From Pelargonium nanum (lineage: Eukaryota; Streptophyta; Magnoliopsida; Geraniales; Geraniaceae): a DNA stretch of 62,500 nt. Under the pieces are notes generated by a model, which was not told the origin of the DNA, ran no database searches, and saw nothing but the letters and a program-made list of their open reading frames with translations. The number at the start of each line of letters is the position of its first letter. Position 1 is the first letter of the stretch. Below are positions 13,079 to 25,363 of this stretch, piece by piece. The stretch covers positions 1 through 62,500 of the forward strand of contig JAYMTF010000035.1 in assembly GCA_036897485.1 (NCBI GenBank). Reading direction: 5' to 3'. The translations under genes and the position numbers were made by a program.

Positions 13079-16000
13079 TTTGTTCTAAAAAAACGCTATA
13101 GTAGTAAACTATTCTTTTTACATAGAATTTTATTTACGTTGAAAAAAATCCAGTTAAACAAAACACATCTTCTATTTGCTGCGCTATGCCCCCATAGATT
13201 TATCTTAGGTAATGCCCCGCTTTTAAGAAGAATACCTTCCCATCCTTTTCAAATAACCGAGACTTACTAATTAAGCGTACCTCACGTACCTATAGAAGCC
13301 CTACCCAGTAGCGTATGTTTCGAAATTGAACATAAAGAGTATAAGGTTCTATATAGAGAATTACCAAGTATTAAGAATTACATAACAGGAATATAAAGGG
13401 ATCCCTTATTGAAGAGGAAAACAATGCTATAACTAAGTATTCAGTCATAATTAGTCTTTAGTATTAACCAGTACGAATAAACCTACTCGTTTTTTAGACT
13501 TCATTTTATCTCGATAGGGACCTCGCTTTTTATCTTGTATATTAAAAACTATATTTATGTTCAATTTCGGTATTTTTTTAATGTAACGTATAGATGAAAA
13601 GAGTAAAAAGCTTACACTTGTTTGTTATCAAGAGTCCGTACCCCCCCTGAGATCCATATAGGATACTACCTTAAGGAATGCTTAACAACTTCTTTATGGA
13701 TTGATACCCTATTTTATAGGATTGCAATTCTACACAAAAGGGGTTTCCTTTACTAATTTGTATTACCTCATTTAATTTTCACTGGATAGACAACTGCGTT
13801 CAAAGCTTAGCTCTTTATGGGGCTCCCTATTGAAATATATGTAACTGTCCTTAGTTTATGACTAAATAAAAATAGATTTAAGAGCTCTGCCTATATTATA
13901 GAATTACACTATATTAAAAAGTAGAACTAAGTACCCTCTTCATTTCGCTCAGAATATGCATATAAACTGAACTTTGCTGCTACTCATTCTAATCTCTCCT
14001 TTCCCAAGTATGTGCTTAAATTAGGAAGTTTTTTAATAAATTACCATAACAGTACTTAAGATACCTATCTTAGGCGTTCCCTTCGACACAAAGCCAGTAG
14101 CATTCTTTAAATGGATACGCTTTTCTTTTGAATTTTCTAGGATATAGTATTTTAGGGAAAGAACATTTAAAGTACTTGCTTTCAACACCTGCCATAAGCT
14201 TTGGTAACCCGTGAGCCCGTGGATCCTTTTTCTTTGTATTAGTTTTTTAGGATTATGAGAGGTTAAATAAAGGGACTAGTTTATATACTATGAGTTTCCT
14301 TAGTGCAGGAACTCTACTTATTAAAGCAGGGTAAAAAGATGCTGAGCCTTTTTAAGTTATTGAGCTTATAGCTGTTTCTTTTAAAAAGCACTCCCGACTC
14401 ATTTCTTGATTAACGCTAAAAGCTTTTACAATATCAAATAAGGGCTATAACTCTCCCTTAATTATTACAAATTAGTTTATAAAAACTTCTGTGACATATC
14501 TCATATTTTAGAAATGGACTTCAAATTAGTAGGTTAGAGGACTCTCCTTTTTTTAGCGATCCCGAATAATTAGTTTAGAATTTTTCATTAACTTAAACTA
14601 GTATATTCCCTATACTATACTTTCGTGTACTCCTCTCAAGACGTTCCTTGGATTTAAGACAGCTCACCTAAACCGTGTGCCTTTTATCATTTTCTTACTT
14701 ATTCTTTTTGGGGAATGTAAACTTTTTAATTACTATATATTTACTCTCGAAGGCTGCATTAGCGAGGAAACCCAGAACACTAAGCTACCCGCCTAATAAA
14801 CGTGGATACTACTTTTTAATTCACTAGCACTTGTTGTTATGCTAAAAGCTACATTTTAGCTCTTTCACACAGGATTTCTTTGAATAGAGTTGGGAGGTTT
14901 CCTCTTGACTTTGTGCCTAAAAAGGGGAGTCCTTATATACTGTTTCATTGCGATTTACTACTCTAAAGAATTGCATAAGATATGCCTTTTATCAAGACTT
15001 TTATTTCAAAAATAATTATCCGTTAGGACAATGCAGCGATGTAGAATCCCTTTCTTTACACCATATTAGGTATCCATATTATTATAAATATCACACAAGT
15101 GCTATCTCCAAAGGAGCTGGTTCTCTTACGAAACTAGAACTCAGTCGGTGAAGAGGAAAACATGTTTTTGGTTTAACAGTTATATAAGTACATGGGACTA
15201 TAGTATACAGGCAGAGTCTGCGAAACCCGTTAAAAGACATATACCGGTAACTTTTTAACTAAGAATCTTTGAAGTGCTAAGGGCTTAACCGGTTTCAATA
15301 TAGTTTATCAAGAAAAACGGGGTCATGTCAGATCCTTTGAGCTATTAAAAAAAGTAGTACAGCTAACTATTAAAGGGTTTAAATATAAAATATGAGATTT
15401 TCCACCAGTTTTTCATTGAGTTGACAGAGCATTAAAGGATAATACAATTTAACTCTATCTTAAAATTAAGGTAGTAGAATACGGGGTCCGCCCTGTGAAA
15501 AGAGGGTTTACTTTAATACAGCTCAAGTTGAACCTATGACTGCGACCGGAAGCAAGGGCGCGCGTAACTCAAGATATTTTACCTCAAATATTGAATACAA
15601 TAAGATTAATCATTCTATAATACTCATATAGGATTCTTTTTACTAAAAGAATAAAAAAAACATGCTTATCTAAGCTCAAAAAGAAAGAAACTACAGACAA
15701 AGTAGGAAAGGTCCCTCGTATTAAAATACACATTTAACATTACAAGTCTACTCCTATGAGAGTCCCCATTCATACATAAACTACCTAGAGTTCACTAATA
15801 CCCCATCATAAGCAAAGAGTAAGGACAACCTTGTAGATACCCCCCCTAATCTAATAGTAATCTAATAGCAACGCATGCTAGTAAGTGATATTAAATAAAA
15901 CTTTAGTTGAGTAAAGAAGCGAAGATTGAGATATTTTCTTCAAAAGAAGATTTTGTATGAGTTTCTTATATGAAGATATCTTAAAAAGCTAGCCCTTTTA

Positions 16001-18419
16001 CATTCAGCTTGAAGTAGATTCTATAATACAGGTAAGTCTATAAACTTTTAATTTATAAAACAATACCCATCTAGATACTAGAGGGGACTGCTAATCTTTT
16101 ACAGGACCCGGCCGAGACTGTTACTGGTAATTCCAGATTGGGTTTATTAATTAATATGTTAATAAAAAAAATAATTTTTCCTAAACCTAAAAATTTGATA
16201 CCAACTAAAGTCTATTGTTGCGCAGCTAAAAACAAAAAAGCAGGCACTATTTGTAACATTAAAGAGGATAAATGTATATTGTACTTATTTAGAAACCTCA
16301 ATCTCCGTGTAATTTCTTAGAAAGAAGTGCTTAGTGAGAGGAATACTGGCTAAATCTCGTGTGGTGCGAGCAATGCGAAACTAGAACACTGCGGGGGAAT
16401 AAAAAATCCTTTTGAAAAAAAAAGCTTTACTTCTTGTCCCTTCCGAGCCCCCTTCCTAAGACAGTAACTACAAGAACATGAAAGCCTGTAAGTCGTAGGT
16501 TCAAGTATTATCATAATAGTAGTTTAGGAGATTTAGGTAATTTTTGGATAGTCAACTAATGATACATTCAACTGAAGCTCTTACTTTGTACTAGTACTAA
16601 ATTTAGAATGCTAAAAGACTGCTGGGCAATTGTGTGGATAAGATTGCTATTTTCCTTGTTGTTTGATAAAAGAATATCCTTATGAAATACTTGTAAAACG
16701 AAAACAGATAATACTATCAAAGAGTACGTCTAGAGTAATATAATTATTCAAACCATACTAGCATAATGTGGGTAACTCCACTCAAATGTCAAAAGCACTT
16801 AATATAATTAATTTAATTGTCTAACATACTAATTACAAAGACTAGGAAATCCAGGTTGGCCGGTAATAAAAATTGAAGGTTTTTGTGCAGTCTTACTGAA
16901 ATCCCTTAGTAGGAATCACTTAGGTAGTGAAAAATGTCAAACTTCCAGAATAAATTGAAGGTTAATGTTTCAATATTTCTAAAAATTACGAGATTTCATT
17001 AGTAAAGGTTTACAAAACACGGTAAATAATATTTAATAAAATCTTTTTTCAGATCGTACAAGAAAAAGGTAGTACGGAGGACCAGAAACCCGTTTAAGAG
17101 CCTTGTTGACAAAGGACTTACTTAATTAATGCATTTGAAAGCTGTATTATAACCTAATAGACAAAGGGATACCTTTTATTAGACAAAAATCGTGTTAAAG
17201 TATAGCTCAGGGGACTTTCTTTCGAGTTTCGAGTGAGGAAAGGCTTTATATTAGGAAAGAAAATCCAGGAAATGTAGAAATATATTTTTTCTTGTTTCTC
17301 AAAACTTAGTTATATCTATATAAAATGCTTTGTTGTTATAACCCGGTAACTTCTTGTAAAGATTCTACCCCATGTCCTTGAGAACTAGCCTAGGCTTTTT
17401 AGATACAGGGGCTCTTTTCACTATTTAAGTATTCTCATTTTTAATACTGAATATGGGGTAAATCAAAAAAACTTCCTAATATCGATGTTATCTTAATTTA
17501 ACGGTAAGGTCTACTCTTTCTAAGAACTCTGTGTGAAACCCCGAGGACCCGTCTTTATAGTGAAAGCAAGAACCCTTTAATTTTTCCGTAATATTCACTC
17601 TTTACTAGATTTCCCTGGTCTTAAATGCTTTGTCTAAAATCAGCTAGCAAAGGTTATAACTCTATATAGATTACACTGACTTTTCGATTTGACCGGGGCC
17701 CACTTAGGTACCCAAATCCAAACATTATTGATTTAATATTAGTATATAGACACGAGAATCCGAGATTTAGTAGTAGCTTAATTTTTGGCCTTTTTTTAAG
17801 CATAAAACAGCTGGCATAGTGTAGGTTAATTTTTCTTAGAAGATATAGGTTTGGGAAATACCAAGACTTTACTAGGAATTTACGAGCTAGAGTACACTCT
17901 AGAAGTAGTATACTAAGGGATTTCTTTCTCAGTGTATGTTGTATAGGTTCCTACATAACGCTTTAACTTGCATTAAAGATCTATGATCTAACTCCTTTTT
18001 TAAACTAAAAGTTTTCGACGTGCAATCCTTGTTTAAGAGGTTCTCTATTTGCTTGTAGTTTGTATGTTTTATGTGGTAGCTTTACGGATAAGTTTCCTTC
18101 TCTAGGTTAATACAGGTTTCTTTTCAGAATAACTTTAATATGGGAAAGTATAAGAAGGTGCCCTTCATAAGGTTCCCGCTTAGTAATTACAGAAGTTCGA
18201 GAGTCCCTTTTTAGGCTTTACTGTATACTTGGCAAGTTTCATTACTATATTTTACAAAAGGAAAGGTAAGTTGTGTTTTTGTATTAGATTAGCTTCCTTT
18301 CTCGGACAAGAACTCTATCTATAAGGGTTGCTCAAGGGCCCTCCTAGTTTTAAGTAAATAGGCAAAGGTAGGTTTTGAATATTGATATGAAGCATCCGTT
18401 TTCCAAGTCTTTCTGAAAA
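13079..18419. other. Non-coding spacer
   Basis: No gene is recognised. Frames at 14948-15151 and 16138-16320 (plus) are 60-67 codons with no known motif. The word GTAGGTTCAAGTATT near 16497 and a D-arm-like TATAGCTCAG at 17201 have no matching tRNA parts. A second GC-rich patch, GGGGTCCGCCCTGTG, is at 15483-15497. Confidence 0.6.
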
Positions 18420-18480
18420 GAGGGTATGACTATAAGAAGAAGGAAGGAGTATCTAAGGGTAAGTAACTAGAGTATTAATG
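18420..18480 (+). pseudogene. Weak lysine-rich family trace
   Basis: The frame reads RGYDYKKKEGVSKGK and then TAA. The KKKEGV segment recalls KKKEGVGIHK in the copy at 8.4 kb. It is too short to be sure, and could be chance in A/G-rich sequence. Confidence 0.2.
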
Positions 18481-18580
18481 GGCCGAGGCTTGGATTGAAG
18501 TAATCCGAATCACATAAATAAGAGTTTTTAGTGTATGCTTTCCAATGTAGTAAGTATAGTTAGTAGAAAGTGCTTTTTCT

Positions 18581-18650
18581 GTGGAATATAGCGAAGTGGT
18601 AGAGCACCCGTTAATTAGATCGGATGCCATGGGTTCAAGTTTACTCAGGT
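18581..18650 (+). pseudogene. Decayed tRNA-like sequence
   Basis: TGGAATATAGCGAAGTGG then TAGAGCACCCG resembles an acceptor and D arm, and CCATGGGTTCAAGTTTACTC resembles a T arm. The start recalls tRNA-Gln (TGGAGTATAGCCAAGTGGTA). The acceptor 3' side and T stem do not pair. CCG and CGG could form part of an anticodon stem, but the loop is too long to read an anticodon. Confidence 0.45.
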
Positions 18651-19294
18651 TAAGGGCTTCTCGTACCCTTAAGTTAGGTAAAACCTAAGTCTCATAAACT
18701 ACAATTAAATATAAACTTTCTCGATATACCGGGGCTAGTCTAATACTAAGACACTATAACGGGATCCTTAGTCAGTGATGTGACCGTAAGTTGATATACC
18801 CCCGGAAAGCGCTGTAAAACAAATAAGATCCTACTTGATCTTCCTTAGAGAGTTTCTATCCATACTTCTCAACTAGATAGAAGTTACAGACTTATTATAG
18901 AAGGAATTATTCTAGAGGTATTCGTTTTTCCACTTATCTATTGCTCTCTATCTAATTTGGAATTACATTGTGGCATTTTATTCCTGCTTTTTAGAAATTG
19001 CACTATACCCGCTCTCTAAAAAAGTTTTGTGCAATTAATTTAGTATGGATTTTTTGGTTATCGTTTCTATAAAGAGCAGAATAAACACAGTGAATTTCCT
19101 AATTATGAGATTCAAAAAAAATATATATATTAGGCAGGTTGGTCGATAATTGAATAATTTAGGAACAGAAATAATGTATCATCTGAGTTTTAACCTTATG
19201 CTCCCCAAATTAGTAAAATAGAGGCTTTATTTAATACAAAACAAAGAGCCTAATCTAGCCTTTTTCATTAAGAGAAACTCTCACTTTTCTAGTT
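18651..19294. other. Non-coding spacer
   Basis: Nothing is recognised. It contains one of three ATAACGGGATCC words (near 18758) noted as a repeated short motif. Confidence 0.55.
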
Positions 19295-19387
19295 CTAGTA
19301 AACAACCCATCCTTTGCTGGTTAGGCCCCTATTCTCTATCTTACTCAATATCTTGATAGTCTTCTTAGCTTTCTTACCCTTACTCTA
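19295..19387 (-). pseudogene. Lysine-rich repeat family, 29-codon block
   Basis: Between two TAG codons the minus strand reads SKGKKAKKTIKILSKIENRG followed by LTSKGWVVY. The LSKIEN segment resembles MSKIQIKS in the 8.4 kb copy. There is no start codon and no ribosome binding site. The block lies about 170 bases from the small frame at 19555 and 600 bases from the next lysine-rich block. Confidence 0.4.
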
Positions 19388-19554
19388 AAACCTACCGAAG
19401 AACTTTAGATTATAACCCCAGAAAACTTGCATTATCAATTCGCAAACGCCTGTAAAGTCCAGCAAAATGACCCCATACTAAAGCTGGAGGGGGCACTCTT
19501 TATAGAATAGATAAGAATTCCCTTTATAAACATAAAGACTTTTAAAATGTAGAA

Positions 19555-19704
19555 ATGCCAAAGAAAAAGGAATCTGGATTCAAGATTAAAGCAAATAATG
19601 CTAAAGTTAATATAAATTCTTTCGTTTATCGTTTGTTTAGGGTGCTTGTAAGGTTGTTTTTTTGTTTTGCCTATTTTGCGTCCATTTTACTTTATTATTT
19701 TTAA
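19555..19704 (+). CDS. Possible 49-aa basic, membrane-ended small protein (also a repeat)
   Basis: ATG at 19555 opens a 49-codon frame ending with TAA at 19702. It starts MPKKKESGFKIKANNAKV, strongly basic, and ends in a hydrophobic, aromatic stretch (LVRLFFCFAYFASILLYYF) long enough for one membrane segment. There is no clear Shine-Dalgarno; the bases upstream are AAAATGTAGAA. I do not recognise the protein. The basic part is repeated in altered form at 45125-45159, where the frame is broken. The MPKKK start recalls MPAKVTKK at 58726. The frame length alone is well within chance. Confidence 0.25.
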   Translation: MPKKKESGFKIKANNAKVNINSFVYRLFRVLVRLFFCFAYFASILLYYF

Positions 19705-20017
19705 TTTGCTTATTCTTATACTTCTAATTGGCTTTCTAAAGGGCTTCGCGCCTTGTTGTGAATCCTTTCCTTATACGAAAAAGCTACTAAACAGACTAAT
19801 CTAATAAGTTTAATAGGATTTCCTAAAGTTATTGTATTCTTTCTATTCCTAACTATTCCAAAGTAGTAAAAAGAGGGAATACTGGTCAGGCTGCGCCTTC
19901 CCTTCCTACTGCACTATCTACTATATGTATAACTCTCAAATACTAACTAATACAATAGAATTAAAGAGTAATAGTAATAATAAGTACAATAACTCGAGGC
20001 TAGAAGAAGACTCATAG
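19705..20017. other. Non-coding spacer
   Basis: A/T-rich sequence passes into a purine-rich stretch on the plus strand. Nothing gene-like is seen. The minus-strand frame at 19936-20190 is a shadow of the lysine-rich block. Confidence 0.5.
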
Positions 20018-20122
20018 GATACTGAGAGTAAGATGAAAGCTACATGGATAGAGATAGAGGGTACTGCTAAGACTAGGAGTGTTATGGGTATTAAGAAAGT
20101 GACAGAAGATAGGTTTAGGTAA
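20018..20122 (+). pseudogene. Lysine-rich repeat family, 34-codon block
   Basis: Open between TAG (20015) and TAA (20120). It contains ESKMKATWIEIEG and AKTRSVMGIKKVTEDRFR. MGIKK matches IGIKK at 20.8 kb and TGIKKK at 57 kb. An in-frame ATG lies at 20033 but lacks a ribosome binding site. It is the first of three blocks of the same strand and family between 20.0 and 20.9 kb. Confidence 0.4.
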
Positions 20123-20283
20123 GGAATCCCTGGGTATTTACAATAGGGGTAATAAAGGACTGATAAATAAAGGTATTTCGTACAAAGCAAAGTTTTTGTT
20201 AGTAATAGATACTAAACAATAAGTATTTTCTAGTTTGATTTATTAGTCTTAGAGAGTTCCTAATTTTTAGGTATTTCAAGATT

Positions 20284-20314
20284 AAGAAGTAGCTGGTGTT
20301 CCTATAACGTAAGT
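20284..20314 (+). repeat. Conserved ATAACGTAAGT block, copy 1
   Basis: AAGAAGTAGCTGGTGTTCCT followed by ATAACGTAAGT. Nearly the same block occurs at 58339-58368 (AAGCAGTAGCTGTTGGTT then ATAACGTAAGT), and a related one at 28815-28840 minus (GTTGTTGGTGCT then ATAACGTAAGT). All three lie next to lysine-rich blocks on the same strand, so the block belongs to the same repeated element. Confidence 0.5.
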
Positions 20315-20690
20315 CGGTATACTTATAACTACTTCCTATGATTCCCTCCCTCCGCGCTGCTACAGCCAGGTACAATAGAGCAACAATACCCTAGTTTGTA
20401 CCCTCTCTTTGGCAAGTAACAAGTAAAGCAAAAGAGGAATGCATCTTAGCTATAACAACTAATTAAGATTAAAACTACTACTACTATTTATTATCCTATA
20501 GACCCTATATACTATCTTCACTTCCTAATAAAGTAACTAATAAAAAGAGATTGGAATACTAATACAATATAACTCCAAAAGAACTCTCTATTACTATCTC
20601 TACTATAATAGAATAACTAATCATATTAGGTAATATACTTCCTTAAAAAGGACTCCCTAACAAGACTATAAGTACTCGTAATAGGCTCCT

Positions 20691-20870
20691 ATGATAAGGG
20701 CTCATAAGACAAAGGCTACAGGTAGAGCTAGAACAAAGATTAGGGCTTATAAGAAGAGTATAACAGCTATGAGAGGAGTACTTTTCTAAGACTAAGTAAA
20801 GGGATAGAGATACAGACTAAAACAAGTATAGGTATTAAGAAACCGGGTATTCTGAATAAGAGGCAGAAAT
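20691..20870 (+). pseudogene. Lysine-rich repeat family, two blocks in different frames
   Basis: ATG 20691 to TAA 20789 gives 32 residues, MIRAHKTKATGRARTKIRAY then KKSITAMRGVLF. A second frame from 20804 reads IEIQTKTSIGIKKPGILNKR. The two parts are offset, as if by an indel in a once continuous frame. IQTKTSIGIKK aligns with LQKTKSTGIAHK at 58.5 kb. The upstream bases (AAGACTATAAGTACT) also match those upstream of the 58.5 kb copy. Confidence 0.45.
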
Positions 20871-21855
20871 GATCCACCAAAACTTATCAGAAACTGGATC
20901 GGTATAACATATAAAGTGAAAATGGATTGCGGGTTTCCTGTACCTACTTATAACTACTTTGTTAAAAAAAGCTAAGCCATGCTGTCGCTATCAGATTAAG
21001 CCCCAAGCAAAGCCGGTATACAAAATTTACATTAGAAAGGAATACTCTAACTTGTGCTATCCTGCTTAAGCCACTCTTATTTATTGCGCAGGTCATTAAA
21101 ATTCTTTTCATGTCATGCCTCTAAAAATTTTAGACTATTATAGCTATCCGATTATTAGATTACCACTTTACTTTTTGTGTAGACAATTGTAGGAATACAT
21201 AGGTGTTATTAATAACATAGTCCACATTATCACCATTTTTGTACGAACAGCTCTTGCTACAGGAAGTTTATTAAACCGGACCCCTTCTTATTCCAAGCCT
21301 AATGGAGGAATACTTTCCCCAACTTAACTTGCATTTTTGTAGAATATACAATTAGAAATTTAGTTAGTATAGCTTTTTTATATTAGCCGAGTTACAAGGA
21401 CTTTTTTTTCAAATGAGTTAAACTTTTTCATTGTAGGTTTTCAGAAATGTATTCTATTTTACCTAATTTCACTACACATTTTGAAATACAAGGGTCTTAC
21501 TTTAAAAATTAGTATAAAAATTCCCCTAATATTAGGATATCTCAAATGGTTCAGATGGAATATAAAGTATACTCAGTTACTTTTTAAACTACTAAAGCCG
21601 ATTTGTGACTAGTACAGTAAAAAATCTAGGTTTTGAGCCCTGGTCACAACAAAGCAAGACCAAACAAAACCGAGAGGTGATTCATTAGTCATCATTTTTA
21701 ATAAAGCGGCTTTCCGCAGAATAAAGGAGCATACCTCTTACTCAGTCAAGTGAACAGCAAGCAACTTACGAGGGACAGGAGTCTCTTTAAGCATAAAAGT
21801 TTTTTGTAAGTATCTTTTCGGGTAAACTCTATTTGAATATAATTATATGATATTA
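20871..21855. other. Non-coding spacer
   Basis: No gene, tRNA-like fragment or clear repeat was found. Confidence 0.55.
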
Positions 21856-22206
21856 CTAAAGAATTCTAACTAAATATATAAATCTAGAACTATCGGATTC
21901 CTTGTGGAGTTTGTAGAATATAACCATGAACCCTTGTTTATCGGGTTTAATTGGGTCTCATTTGTTCTCCAAACTGTCAAACCGTTGGGGCAGTCGAGCG
22001 AGCACCTCTTTTATTTTAAACATGACCTTCAGATCAAGATCCTCATTGTAAGGGATTTTCATGGCTACTCTAGAAATGTCTACACGCTTTGTCCGCTTAC
22101 GAACTATCGGTATAGGTTTTTTTGAACCAACGCTGATATTAGGTTGGGTTGCTTTACCACTAGGATTCACTGAATAAAGTAAACTGAATGAAAGCGAAAT
22201 AATTAA
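21856..22206 (-). pseudogene. Coding-like repeat A, copy 1 (unknown basic protein)
   Basis: On the minus strand a frame runs 82 codons from TAA (22207) to TGA (21958), and 33 more to TAG (21856) if TGA is tryptophan. It reads SVNPSGKATQPNISVGSKK, PIPIVRKRTKRVDISRVA, MKIPYNEDLDLKVMFKIKEV and ARLPQRFDSLENK. GTG at 22170 is a possible start, without a clear ribosome binding site. I recognise no family. About 96 bases recur at 37708-37803 in the same frame without indels, at roughly 88% identity. Of 12 differences 8 change the amino acid, mostly conservatively, and positions 1-3 of the codon change about equally, which looks more like neutral drift than selection. It is either a duplicated unknown gene or a repeat that is open by chance. 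The plus-strand frame 21904-22125 is its shadow. Confidence 0.4.
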
Positions 22207-22463
22207 TTACTACTATAAACCACTAAAATTTTACTATCTAAGTGATTTAAATGAACTAGATTGATAAGAATGTAATTAAATAAACAAAGACTTGGCAGGA
22301 AATCAATGAAGTTTACCAATAGAAAGAAGTACAACAAGTCAAGTGAGTTTCTGGTAAAGGCAGAGTAAGAACTAGGGGTTTTCGTCCTAATGCTAGGTTG
22401 TAGTGGATACAATAGGATTTACTAAGTATAGGCAGACTCTTTGTGGATACTCATAATACTCAA

Positions 22464-22482
22464 GGGAGGGGTTTTTCCTCCC
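22464..22482. repeat. GC-rich hairpin GGGAGG/CCTCCC
   Basis: A 6-bp perfect G/C stem with a loop of seven bases (GGTTTTT). No gene ends beside it, so a terminator role is not supported. Confidence 0.5.
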
Positions 22483-22688
22483 AGAAAAGGGAAAAGGCTT
22501 ACTTGTAAGTGACCTTTTGTTTTGTATTGTAGTCGAGATACTCAGCTGCTTAACCTTAAATTTCAGGAATAGTTATACATTAAAAGTAAATACTCTCGAA
22601 TAAAGGATAACAAATACGGATTGAGGACTAAGCCAAAAACCCAAAGTTCTTGTCTAGTTAAACTAAACCCTAATAAAATACCTGACAA

Positions 22689-22706
22689 AAGGCAAGCTTT
22701 TGCCTT
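22689..22706. repeat. Hairpin AAGGCAA/TTGCCTT
   Basis: A 7-bp perfect stem with a four-base GCTT loop. It is isolated in spacer. Confidence 0.5.
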
Positions 22707-25363
22707 GCTTATTACCTACTAAACTCCGAAAATCGGACTCTTAATCTTCTTTGTTACAGTTTCCGCTCCTTGTCTTAGAGAACTTACCGGCTTGCTTGCA
22801 AAACCCAACTAGAATTCTAACTAACTAATTGGAATTCCCCCTACGTTTTCGTAAAATCGATTTAGTAGAAACAAAATTCATTTATTAACACACTTAGAGT
22901 TTCCTTTATACTATACATATTCCATCCGTGTCTATCAGCAGAACCTATTGTCATTATTCCTGCTAAACTTTCCAGTCTTTTATAAATACCGAAGGCCTAT
23001 CAATAACATGTCTTTGCTTTTAAAGTTGATTTATAACTTGCCAAGAGGGCTTTAAACAGGAAATATCTAATACTTATTCACATAGGCTGAAGTCTATACT
23101 TCAAGTAGAATGTATAGGAGCCCCTTAACGATAACCTGAACTCAATATTTTAGGGGTAGCCATAAGAAAAATCACCTATTACGACCTCTCCCGCAAGTAA
23201 CCCGCAACACAGATTAGAGCTACAACTGCTTACCCATGAGAATTTCTCCTGACTAGTCACGCTCCTTTTTTGGAAAGCAAACTTTTGTATAAGACTTTAT
23301 CCCTAAATTAGAGCTTCCCCTGCTTATGAGTACCCCCTTAAAGAAAATATTACCTAATTTTGATAGCTAACGACTTAGACTTAGAATTCATTCCCATTTT
23401 TATTCCACCAAGTATTATAAACTAAAGACATAGCGAAAAGTACTCCCTTTTTTTAGAAAAAAAACTGACATTTCGTTAAGACTTAATATTAATATAATAG
23501 CAGGAAATCCAACTCATGGATTATCCCGAGTGAATTTTTGTATCCCTGACTGCCCAGATTCTTTGGCACTTAATAAAGCCCTGTATATATACTAGAGCGG
23601 TCAAGGTATAAAATGTTGCGTTAGAGTCTTTTTTCACTGAACAAGGAAACAGTGCTAACGTTTTAGTAGAAGGAACTTTTTGTTTATTACTTTTTCTAGG
23701 AATACTTAAATAGAAAGCCTCAAATTTCTTTTACATAGTATGTGCGCCATCCAGAGCTTTAGTAAGGTCTCTCTTCCTTAAGAATCTCTGTTAATTAAAA
23801 AGTCTACTAATTGAAGTTCCTACCTCCTCTCTATCTAGAGTCTCCGCTGTCTAAACGAGGAATGGGAATGTTTTCAAGTATAGGAAATAGTTTTGTGCTT
23901 CTAGGAACCCAGAGTAAAGTAATAAAATATATAGAACAATAGAATTTCGTTTTTTACATTTTACAAGATAAAGACTTTCAAAGGCACCGAGAGTCTCTTT
24001 CGTACTCTAGAATTTAGAGCAGGTAATACAGGTAATAATAGGGCACTCACAAGTAAGCAAGGAGTTTTTTTCTGGAACAAGTTAAAAATTTTTCTAACCG
24101 AGCCTAATGCTTAAACTCTAACCACACAAGGAAAGGAGGCTAATGCTTACCGTATAAGGTGTTATTTATATTTCTTTTCTCTCTGAAACTCTGAATCCTA
24201 AATAAGTTCAGTATAATGCCTAGACAAAGTAAGAAATGTACAAGCATCCAACTAAAAAAAAAAGGAACAGAATCCGTCGTCCTTAAGAAAAACTTTATAC
24301 CTCTGTTTTATACTACAACCCTCCTGAAATATCTATAGCGTATATACTACGGAATCCGTTCTAGAAAAAACTCAGTGAAAAAGAAAAGGTTTTTAAAGAA
24401 AGCTATAGAATAGAATTACTTTTTAGATCAGCAGTAGAAAAAATTAACTCATAAAAAGGGCAAAGTAAAGCGCGTAATTAATTCCGAGAAATTGTTGGTG
24501 ATACAAGTTACTATCTTAGTCTAAAGTCTTAGAGTAACATACCTACTAGTATAAATATTAGAAAGATCCGGGAAAGTTACTTACTAGGGTATCCTTTTAA
24601 GGGAGTCCCCGAAGCTATTGAACTCCGTTTTTGGGTATACACTAAAAAGCAGAGTAAGTAGTAACAGTATCTCCTTTATTGTCATATAGACAGCCCTGTA
24701 ATTAGAATTCGTGGAATTAAAATGACTTAGATAAAGAGATTTTTTACCTGTTACTCCAAAATACAAGGAATTTGGGAACGAAAAAGTATTGAAAGGGCGT
24801 CTATTAGTGGACTGCTTTTAACCACGTTCGGTAAAGCAAAAAATAACTGAGATGTTGGTAGTGGGTTCAAGAAAGTGTTCCCAGTTAATTGGATATCATG
24901 TACAAGAAGTTACAAAAAGGAAAGCTTTAATTATAGAATTTTTTTTATTTGATACTAGAACAGGGTTATTGCTGCTAAAAGGGAAATAACGTTATTGTTA
25001 GAAAGACCCGAAAGTTTATGACGATCCGCATATAGGTATCCTAATACTAAGGGTTACCAAGTCTTAGCAAGGACCTTCTTTATGCTGAATAGTTAATCAA
25101 GGGTAGTGATTTCTTGATCTACTGAAGTTCCGTCCTATACAAAATGAGGGCTAGTTATCGCATAGGTTATGCGGATAATGCATGTATTATAAGGTAATAG
25201 AATGCGAGAAAGTGAGGATCAAGTAAACGTAAATACCATATCCTTGTGATTCGGTGTAGAATAAACGTAGTTAAGAAAGTAGATGGAAAGTGCCGAGTAA
25301 GTGGAATTTTTTTTTGTTGGGATGGACCCTTTATGGAGATTGCTACATAGAGAAGTTTAATCG

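Larger units (their letters stand above)
22207..25363. other. Non-coding spacer with two small hairpins
   Basis: No gene is recognised. Frames at 22203-22412 and 24584-24766 (minus) are chance-length. At 24810-24872 a D-arm-like TTCGGTAAAGC and a T-loop-like AGTGGGTTCAAGAAAG occur in tRNA order without pairing stems, so this is at most a very old tRNA relic. Confidence 0.55.

Noticed and set aside
22464..22482. Intrinsic terminator
   Set aside because: The hairpin has T residues in its loop but no T-run after the stem and no gene upstream.
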